Part shown: positions 55,895 through 60,333 of the stretch, piece by piece | Layout: the number at the start of each line of letters is the position of its first letter | How positions within the stretch are numbered: the stretch's first letter is position 1 | Source of the DNA: Gyrodactylus bullatarudis | Lineage: Eukaryota > Platyhelminthes > Monogenea > Gyrodactylidea > Gyrodactylidae | Assembly (NCBI GenBank): GCA_012064415.1 | Contig: SSNU01000083.1 | Location: 103,602 to 163,934, forward strand | DNA length: 60,333 nt | Direction: 5' to 3' | Notes under the pieces: model-generated | The model's database searches: none | What the model was told of the DNA's origin: nothing | Seen by the model: the letters and a program-made list of their open reading frames with translations, nothing else | Program-made: the position numbers and the translations under genes

Positions 55895-56063
55895 ATGTGA
55901 AAAACCTGAGAAGTCAACAGTAGTTGATAATCAAATTATGAGCCAACCTGCAATTAGCACAAGAGTAGACAACCCTTTAATTAAGCAGAAACGTAAGAGA
56001 AATAGTGGTCAGTTGCTAATCGATAGATTCTTGAAAGGCCCCAATCTAATAGATAGAAGATAG
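55895..56063 (+). mobile_element. PLE C-terminal tail fragment
   Basis: Open frame EKSTVVDNQIMSQPAIS, then KQKRKRNSGQLLIDRFLKG, then a stop at about 56061. The VDNxI-SQP-IS block is shared with PLE 1 (VDNLIISQPVIS). QLLIDRFL is a good PIP-box match. The RT and endonuclease are missing. Confidence 0.65.
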
Positions 56064-56104
56064 ATAATTTATTAGAACAACACATTTGTTCGCTAGTTTA
56101 CATT

Positions 56105-57850
56105 TTAAATTTTCATTCATCAAGTAGAATTTTTTTGGTCATAATAGTTTTAAACTTTTTAGTGTCTAAAATTTTTATATCTCTTGTTAGTTTATTATAA
56201 TGTTTAACAGTTCTTAATAGTTTGAAAAAATTACTGCCTTCAGAAAGATTTATCCTCCGTCTCAGTCTACTTCCAAGTCTCTCAAGCTTCTTATATTTGT
56301 GGACCATTATAAGGCTTTGTAGGTCTCTTCTCTTTGATAGGGTGTGGCTTTTTTGATTGAGTATCCGTTGAGAGTCTTCAGATAGGTGCCTTTTGAATCG
56401 TTTGAAGGTTCGTTGGATTTTTCTTGACATGGTGTACGCCTCTGGATTCCAAATAGCAGAGCCAGCTTCAATGACTGGTCGGGCAAATATTGTATAAAGG
56501 AAAAGTTTCATTCTATCCGTCTGTATGCATTTATTGATCATGGTGCATCTTCTTTTGAATAGTTTTAGGGCATTTTCCATGTGCTTTCTGAAGTTGAAGG
56601 ACGAATCATATTGCATGCCAAGATCTCGGATATCATACGATTGTGTAATTATTTTGTTACCTAGTACAATAGAAAGATAAGAAACAGAGTTATAATAGGG
56701 AATTATATAGAATGACTTTTGTCCGTAAACACTTTATCAAAGGCTTTCATAAACACGCATTGTAGAGAAATGGGACGATATTCTGCAGAATTAGCCTTTG
56801 GTAGAGGAATAATCATAGACACTAGGAATGCTTCAGGAATGTAAGATTCAACAAATGTTCGCTGGAAGAGATTGAACAGGCTAGTTAGGAACGTTGGCTA
56901 ATGTTCAGTTTAGGAACGCAGGTTTTTTATTGTACTTTATCCTGTAATTACTTACAAGTAGCTTCGAGAATTCATTAATAAGAGTTAAACGATATTTTAT
57001 TTTTTATATTGACTCTATTCGGTTCGTGTGAAAACCTGATGAGTTGACAAATCTGTACTTATGACATACAGTTTCATGTCTATATCCTTCTTGAGAAAGT
57101 TGGGGATACGACTTAAATTCATCAGAGACTATCGTTGAACCAGGTAATATTTTATTCTTGATAATCTTGAATAAAGTCTCTTTCGATCGATTTTTCACAG
57201 TCTGCATGGATATATAATGGTCCGCATTTGAGCCTCTCGCGCATCGGTCTTATAGCATACAGCGAGGATGATCGTGAGAATTTCCCATATCTTGAAATGG
57301 GATTTGCTGAAGAAGGTTCCTAAAGTATGTTAGATAAGTAAAACTAACCATCTCTAATCGAAATTTTAGCCCGATAAGGTAAGCAATGCCTTATGTTCTT
57401 ATCAACTGACTTGGCTGATTTGATGATCTTCATCATTCTTCCACTTATGTTTTTTTAGACTGGAATTAATCCTAAACGTTGACACACAACAATAACAACT
57501 AGATCTTGCCGAAAGATCAATCCAGTTGATTAATGTTTATCACAATTTTCATGATTTACATATTTTATATTCATGAATAAATTTCGTAAAAATATGCCGA
57601 TAAAAACAAACTAAGTATCTTAAATAAGAACTTATTTTAAGTAAAGATTCTATTTTGATCAGTTATTATATCGTTTAACTCTTATTAATGAATTCTCGAA
57701 GCTACTTGTAAGTAATTACAGGATAAAGTACAATAAAAAACTTGCGTTCCTAAACTGAACATTAGCCGGAACGTTTTGTGACTTTTTAAGAGAATGTTCA
57801 CACTGATTTTATAGAAGTTTATAGAGAGACAAAAGTAATGAGTCCGTGGA
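56105..57850 (-). pseudogene. LINE ORF2 remnant (CR1/Jockey-like), split by a Merlin element
   Basis: On the minus strand, 56616-56113 is the C-terminal part after the RT: DLGMQYDSSFNFRKHMENA, then FARPVIEAGSAIWNPEAY. Upstream, about 56930-56750 reads VESYIPEAFLVSMIIPLPKA and AEYRPISLQC, the start of the RT domain. Most of the RT palm is deleted between them. The 872-bp element 56896-57767 interrupts it. Across the repaired site the frame reads KSHKTFLTSLFNLFQRTF. Inactive. Confidence 0.8.
56896..57767 (-). mobile_element. Merlin (IS1016/ISXO2-like) element with perfect 8-bp duplication
   Basis: TIRs of about 95 bp start GGCTAATGTTCAGTTTAGGA. GGAACGTT flanks both sides (56888-56895, 57768-57775). 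On the minus strand, 57207-57004 reads ILPGSTIVSDEFKSYPQLS, then YRHETVCHKY and HTNRIES. These are the central D and final E blocks of the ISXO2-like transposase domain used by Merlin elements. The N-terminal third, with the first Asp, is missing or frameshifted. 8-9 bp duplications are usual for Merlin. Non-autonomous copy. Confidence 0.85.
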
Positions 57851-58001
57851 TACAGGAAGACCACCCCTAAGTGAGGTATTTCTTAAACCAATGGAAGAGC
57901 AGAAATAATTGCATTGGAATAGCATATTTGTATTTATATTCTTCACGAAAGCAACACCTACATGACGAACGTAAAAAAAGCAGACAATCGAGAAGTATAT
58001 C

Positions 58002-59965
58002 ATGAATGAAATAAAACAATTAAAAGAAATGAATGCTCTTCTTCAAGAAAAAATTAGAAAATTAGAAGAAAATGCTTTTGATAAAGAACTAATAACTGAC
58101 TTCTCTATTTTGAATGACCGTACTAGATTACGTCATCTTCCCGTCAACAAATTAATTGAACTCGATAGAAAGTTTTTCCTTATATCTAATGAAATCGAAC
58201 AACAACAGAATAAATCTAAAAATTTTATAATATACAATCAAAAAGATGATGGAAATGATAATAAAGAGAACCTACTACAGCTCACGAAAGAAATACAACA
58301 AAAAATTGACCCGAAATCCTCGAATTCAATTATAAACGTATATTGGTTGGGAAAATTCTCCGGTAAAAACAGACTTATTGAAGTTGTCACTGATAAAAGA
58401 ATTCATAAAAACTTCTTCATCAACAAAAATAACTTAACAAAATCAATGAATATCAGGATTAGTCGAGACAAAACAATACTACAACAAACGATTGCAACAG
58501 CTTTTTATGTAGTGAAAAAGAACAGCAATCCTAACTCCCACCCTAATCAGCTGAGTCATGACATCAATAACAACATTATGGATATACTCATTTACCTCGT
58601 AATTACAAATTTCATACAAATCCAATTTCGAAGAATCAATCAAGACTCCAATTTTCCTCCTTTTTTCTCCAAAACATTCGCTCATTATTCTCTTCTTTTC
58701 ATCAGTTACGGATACATCTAATTAATACTAGATATGACTTCTATTGTTTTACCGAAACTTTGTTCTCAAATAAAAATATACCTAACAGCCTACACATTGA
58801 AGACTTGGGTGTTATTCGATCTGACAGAACAGATGATCCCCACGGAGGTTTCCTGATTTACTATTATAAAAATACAATACAAATATCATCAGAAAACAAA
58901 TTCAGCTTTCATGGAAACGAATTCCTCATCGTTAAAGCTAACAAAATAGGAAGTTCCAAATCGATAAATATTGCTCTTTTATACAGAAAACCAAATACAA
59001 ATTCCCAAACTGATATAGAACTTGCTAACATTATAGATGAAAACACACCCCTTGATGATGACTTAATTTTTCTGGGAGACATTAACATGCCTAATGAAAA
59101 CTGGAACAACCCAAACTCTGATATTGGTATACTACTACAATCTTTCAATATAAAACAAATAGTATCGACACCAACGCGAGGCCAAAATATTCTTGACTGT
59201 ATATTTCTAAATGCCAAAACTCTGTCATTCTATGTTGAAACTCAAAACATATATCACAACAAAGATCACTTAGGAATTTTCTGCATTATTGAAACACACC
59301 TCACTGAAATTTCAATGCCTTCGAATAATGAATATTCTTTCTATGATTTTACTGACTACAACGTCTTCAAAACAATAACAATTATGCCCGAGAATTACAT
59401 CAACGCAAACAACATCATTGATTACTATAATAGAATGTATAATATTGCTACTATTAAGAAGCGTAGAAGAAACATTGACCATCTCGAATTAAAACTAAAT
59501 AATCGTTTGAAAACAAACTCAAATACTGCTGTTCAGTTACTGATGAAAGGAGATTACTAATCAACACACAAAACCAAATATCATCTCTAACATCAATGAC
59601 TTATGCTCGTAATGAGAGGAACCTAAAGAATAAAATTAAACAAAGACCCAAAATTGGTTACCAACAATTGAACAAATATTTTAAATTCTCCAACAAAAAC
59701 GTTCATAGTATCAAAGAAAACCCTGACACTATCCAAGAAAAGTTCATCAATGTCTTCAATGCATCACCCCAGTTCAACCCTAACAATCTTAGACACAACC
59801 CAAGTTGCGGAGATGAGATTAATTGGAATTTTATGTCATATACTCAATTCTTCAATATGCTTTCAAAACTTAAATTCAAGAATCGACGAGAGAGCATTAT
59901 TTTCCACAATAACTTTGTTATCCATGATATTTTTGTCTTGAGACTTACACCATTCAATAGAGGAT
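58002..59965 (+). mobile_element. LINE fragment: ORF1-like domain and endonuclease, no RT
   Basis: 58002-58560 begins with a coiled coil (MNEIKQLKEMNALLQEKIRK) and then INVYWLGKFSGKNRLIEVV and IRISRDKTILQQ, the leader domain common in arthropod CR1/Jockey-like elements. From about 58580 a second frame encodes an endonuclease/exonuclease/phosphatase-type domain: LQNIRSLFSS, CFTETLFSN, GGFLIYYYKN, IALLYRKPN, LIFLGDINMPNENW and KDHLGIF. The catalytic E, GD-x-N and DH are present. A frameshift near 59545 separates the pre-RT region (59596-59965). The RT domain is cut off. It is opposed to the LINE remnant at 56105-57850. Confidence 0.8.
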
Positions 59966-59967
59966 AA

Positions 59968-60333
59968 AACTTTACGTCTCTTGACCGAATTTCATCTTAG
60001 TTGTTCAAAAATTCGCTGAATAATAATGATTTGAATAATTGATTCTTGAAAGCAAAGATGATGCCTTATTTCCAAATAATAATGATTTGAAGTTTGATCC
60101 AAAATATCTTAGGAAAAGGTTAAAAATCCTCAAACACATTTTCATTCTCTCTCTCTCTCTGTCTCTCTCCCCCCTTTATCCTAAGCTAGACAAAAATAAC
60201 AAAACCTTTCACATATGATGGCATGAATAACAGATCACCTCAGTTTACTGTATACTATAGTGTATAGAGTACCCCAATCGTTTTAAAAAACACTAACATG
60301 GATATGTGATAGACCCCCTTTTTATCTTAAATT
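59968..60333. other. CT microsatellite and MITE-like end, no gene seen
   Basis: A (CT)n tract lies at about 60146-60176. Near 60250, tactatagtgtatagagtac and, at the edge, tagaccccctttttatc recall the gaccccctttttt end of the 12348-12584 MITE. The window ends inside this repeat. Confidence 0.45.

Noticed and set aside
1..60333. Bacterial or viral origin of the window
   Set aside because: Spliced genes with consistent phases, a complex I nuclear-encoded subunit and eukaryotic transposon families throughout exclude it.

Overview
The window is animal nuclear DNA: very AT-rich, with GT-AG introns, a mitochondrial complex I subunit gene, a LIN54/tesmin-type CXC gene, secreted CAP-domain genes and a dense load of transposons, above all Penelope-like elements (PLEs). 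An arthropod is most likely. A parasitic copepod would fit, but nothing here proves it.

Layout. Positions 1-4,300 are a compact block of ordinary genes: the 3' part of a LIN54/tesmin-like gene, an unrecognised gene made of two ORFs that overlap by ATGA, and a two-exon NDUFB6-like gene on the minus strand. Positions 4,900-7,610 hold an intact seven-exon gene for a secreted protein with three tandem CAP domains. All its introns are phase 2 and four are only 27-37 bp long. A second copy at 26,006-35,151 is a pseudogene: it has frameshifts, has lost a splice donor, and carries PLE and pogo-like insertions of several kilobases.

The most interesting host content is an unrecognised protein family spread from 13.3 to 55.3 kb, always on the minus strand. 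It consists of four units. Each unit is exon B (about 235-242 codons, with the ATG) followed by exon A (about 230-234 codons). A and B are homologous to each other, so each gene encodes a tandem two-domain protein. Splice sites and phase at the B-A junction agree in all four units. Three units are open and the fourth is a pseudogene. Two insertions in the pseudogene can be removed exactly at their target-site duplications (8 bp and 14 bp), and doing so restores the reading frame at both points.

Most of the rest is mobile DNA. There are at least ten PLE copies or fragments (reverse transcriptase plus GIY-YIG), with small hammerhead-ribozyme motifs in their 3' regions and C-terminal tails that repeatedly combine a basic stretch with a PIP-box-like motif. 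Also present are a truncated piggyBac transposase and piggyBac-type MITEs with TTAA sites, a Mutator-like fragment with long terminal inverted repeats, a Merlin-type element with a perfect 8-bp duplication inside a LINE, a head-to-head composite of pogo/Tigger-like ends, two opposed LINE fragments, a candidate solo LTR, and many TA-flanked MITEs. Three pairs of 143-209 bp direct repeats flank insertions, two of which are PLEs. One 1.3-1.6 kb segment is duplicated and differs between copies by insertions, which gives empty-site evidence for them.
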